A stretch of 64,000 bases of DNA. Source: Syntrophobacter sp963666995 (GTDB lineage Bacteria; Desulfobacterota; Syntrophobacteria; Syntrophobacterales; Syntrophobacteraceae). The notes below the pieces were generated by a model, which was given only the letters and a program-made list of their open reading frames with translations, searched no databases and was not told where the DNA came from. The stretch is from assembly GCA_963666995.1 (NCBI GenBank), contig OY762941.1:496001-560000 (forward strand). Direction: 5' to 3'. Below are positions 62,169-64,000 of this stretch, in pieces. Position 1 is the stretch's first letter; each line of letters begins with the position of its first letter. A program made the position numbers and the translations under genes.

Positions 62169-64000
62169 CGATTCTCTCCATTCCGAAAAACAGGTCGTAA
62201 GTGAAAGTCACCCTGTCCGTCTCCGATCTCCAGGACCTGTCCGAAATCCGTGCCATTGGAAGGTAAACGCAGCCGTCAGCGTCCTGATCGGGAAGGTGAT
62301 GTCTCCATCCACCCGGAACAGGAACGGCGTTCATACTGAGGACCTCGTCGCGCTGCCACTCGCTGAGGCCCTTGATCCTCGTTCCATCGAGGAGGCACTG
62401 TGCCCCGCCGGAGTTGACAACGGGGATGACGCTTAGACTCATCTCCCCGTCGCGGGTGAGAGCGGTCACGTGTGCGTCCGTGTCTGAAAATAGATTCACC
62501 CCGCCATTAACCAATTGGAGCGCGGCAAATCTCTTCGACTGCCCTTCGTCGATGTATTTTTCATGGGCACCGGTAATTGCTTCGGGTTCATCCTTCCAGG
62601 CGGAGTCGCTGTACACATCCTCAATCCAGGCCCTGTAGGCATGAGGGAACTCAACAGTCTCGGAATGCCAAAGGAGTTCTCTCGTTCGCCAGAGCACACG
62701 TTTGTCCTCATAGACATACAAGTGGCTCCCAAAATCATCCCCGGAAGGCAGGACTACCGTGCACCGCGGCGTTTCAAATCCCTCGGGACGCGGGCGGTTG
62801 TGCCTGTGAAGGCGGCCCATACGCTGAAAAAGGAGGTCGGCGGGGCAAAGTTGAGTAATCATCCAGTCAAAGTCCAGGTCCAGACTCTGCTCGATGACCT
62901 GAGTTGCAATGAGAATCCGTCCTTTCTCCCTCGAGGCTTCTTTCCCATAGGTGGCAAGGGTTTCCTCCTCGATGCGCTGCCGGTCGCGGAAGAGGAAGCG
63001 GGAATGGAAGAGGGCGACGGAGATACCGTTCGGCGCCGATACCTCGCGTAGTCTTCCGGCAACCAATTGAGCGTCTTTAACCAGGTTGCAGACGACAGCG
63101 ACACGCGCGCCGTTTTGCGCTGCAGCGACAATGGCGGAAATGAGTTCATCGGAAGGAAGTACCTCCTCCGCCGGAACCTTTTCGAGGTGGACGCTTTTAT
63201 TCTCTTCCACTTCGTGAGAGACGTAAAAGTCCGAACCGGCATCATCCTCATGGGAGACTAGGGGGTAAGGGGCATCTTGCGTAATAGTGCCCCCATCTCC
63301 CCAGAGCCGCAAGATCTCGAGCCTTCGCCTCGCCGGAAGTGTGGCGGAGAGGAGAATCACGCTCCCACCGCCCTCCTTCTGCCGCTTGAGCACACAGTCA
63401 AGCAACCCGTTCATGTAGCTGTCGTATGCATGTATCTCGTCTACAATCAGCACGCTCTTGTGCAACCCGAAGGCCCTGACGAAATTGTGACGCACCGGGA
63501 GCACCGAAAGGAACACCTGGTCGATCGTACAAACCCCAATCTGCCCGAGAAAAAGTCTCTTCCGGCTCGATGAAAGCCATCGGGCACACTGGGCCGGCCC
63601 TTCGCCCCCTCCGTCTGCAAAAGCCTTTTCAGCGTTTTCCTTGAGTCTTTTGAATTCGCGGTTAAACCTTGCCTTACCGTGCGCCAGTACCACATTCCCT
63701 CCGTGCGGGAAAAGACGCCCGGCTATGGCCTCAAAACGCGAGAGCATGGCATTCGCAGTCGCTTGGGTGGGAAGGGCGCAGATGATTCCGTCCGCAAGCC
63801 CCGCCGCCAGGAGCCTGGATGCATAAGCCACAGCGGCCTCGGTTTTTCCCGAGCCGGTCGAAGCCTCGATAAGGGTAAGTCCACGTTTGACGGGCCATTG
63901 CCCGACAGTCTGCTGAACTCCTCTGGCATCGAATTCAGGGAAGAGTTCCCCCATCCCGCCGGCGGAAAGGGGTACACGGAAGAGGCCGCTCTCCGTGACG
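62152..64000 (-). CDS. cas3: CRISPR-associated helicase-nuclease Cas3, C-terminal part
   Basis: The last about 616 codons of Cas3, the enzyme that unwinds and degrades target DNA after Cascade binding. The frame is open to the right edge, so the HD nuclease domain, which should precede, lies outside. Helicase motifs seen: Walker A ASTGSGKTEAA, the DEIH Walker B box in LIVDEIHAYDSYM, SAT in LLSATLPARR, and motif VI-like LFQRMGRLHRH. The gene is first in the cas operon. An internal ATG near 63954 is read as Met in the frame and is not the start. Confidence 0.95.
   Translation of the reverse strand, partial: VTESGLFRVPLSAGGMGELFPEFDARGVQQTVGQWPVKRGLTLIEASTGSGKTEAAVAYASRLLAAGLADGIICALPTQATANAMLSRFEAIAGRLFPHGGNVVLAHGKARFNREFKRLKENAEKAFADGGGEGPAQCARWLSSSRKRLFLGQIGVCTIDQVFLSVLPVRHNFVRAFGLHKSVLIVDEIHAYDSYMNGLLDCVLKRQKEGGGSVILLSATLPARRRLEILRLWGDGGTITQDAPYPLVSHEDDAGSDFYVSHEVEENKSVHLEKVPAEEVLPSDELISAIVAAAQNGARVAVVCNLVKDAQLVAGRLREVSAPNGISVALFHSRFLFRDRQRIEEETLATYGKEASREKGRILIATQVIEQSLDLDFDWMITQLCPADLLFQRMGRLHRHNRPRPEGFETPRCTVVLPSGDDFGSHLYVYEDKRVLWRTRELLWHSETVEFPHAYRAWIEDVYSDSAWKDEPEAITGAHEKYIDEGQSKRFAALQLVNGGVNLFSDTDAHVTALTRDGEMSLSVIPVVNSGGAQCLLDGTRIKGLSEWQRDEVLSMNAVPVPGGWRHHLPDQDADGCVYLPMARISDRSWRSETDRVTFTYDLFFGMERIDESFE

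Overview
The window reads as part of the chromosome of a Gram-negative anaerobe of the Desulfobacterota, probably a Syntrophobacter-like bacterium. This is inferred from the mix of genes: a selenocysteine-synthase end (selA), a class I hybrid cluster protein with a ferredoxin partner, a flavoredoxin-like protein, a meso-diaminopimelate-type MurE, and a type I-E CRISPR-Cas system. No 16S gene is present, so the assignment is a judgement and not a measurement.

Positions 1-19100 hold the end of selA, a DnaJ-type co-chaperone, a radical SAM protein and then, on the minus strand, the division and cell wall (dcw) cluster. Its transcription order is mraZ, rsmH, ftsL, ftsI, murE, murF, murD, ftsW, murC, murB, ftsQ, ftsA, ftsZ. 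A good promoter and a ladder of MraZ-type TGGGA boxes precede mraZ. The cluster lacks mraY and murG, and both usual positions are closed by overlapping or almost touching genes.

Positions 19100-38420 are ordinary housekeeping and accessory genes: a small conserved protein, acyl carrier protein paired with a long TetR regulator, a Nudix hydrolase, a DUF2914 protein, a fused CdaA-CdaR diadenylate cyclase, a kinase-like orphan, glycogen enzymes (malQ, glgB), two MFS transporters, an hcp operon facing a Crp/Fnr regulator across an FNR-type palindrome, a flavoredoxin, and tRNA-Lys and tRNA-Glu genes.

Positions 38374-46347 are a genomic island inserted in the 3' end of tRNA-Glu and bounded by 124-bp direct repeats with one mismatch. 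It is visibly richer in A+T than its surroundings. It carries a tight three-gene operon: an N6-adenine methyltransferase, a DUF262 protein and a divergent RelA/SpoT-fold protein. I consider this operon the best candidate for an undescribed (defence-like) system here. The rest of the island is decay and mobile DNA: a possible integrase remnant, a truncated FMN reductase, a group II intron and an IS630-type element.

Positions 46348-51818 hold a quinone-reductase-like flavoprotein, a coiled-coil protein, a CDF metal transporter, a Tim44-like protein and a small membrane protein. Positions 51819-64000 hold a type I-E CRISPR array of about 75 repeats and its cas operon (cas3, cas8e, cas11, cas7, cas5, cas6e, cas1, cas2), all transcribed on the minus strand, with the leader between cas2 and the array. 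cas3 runs off the right edge.
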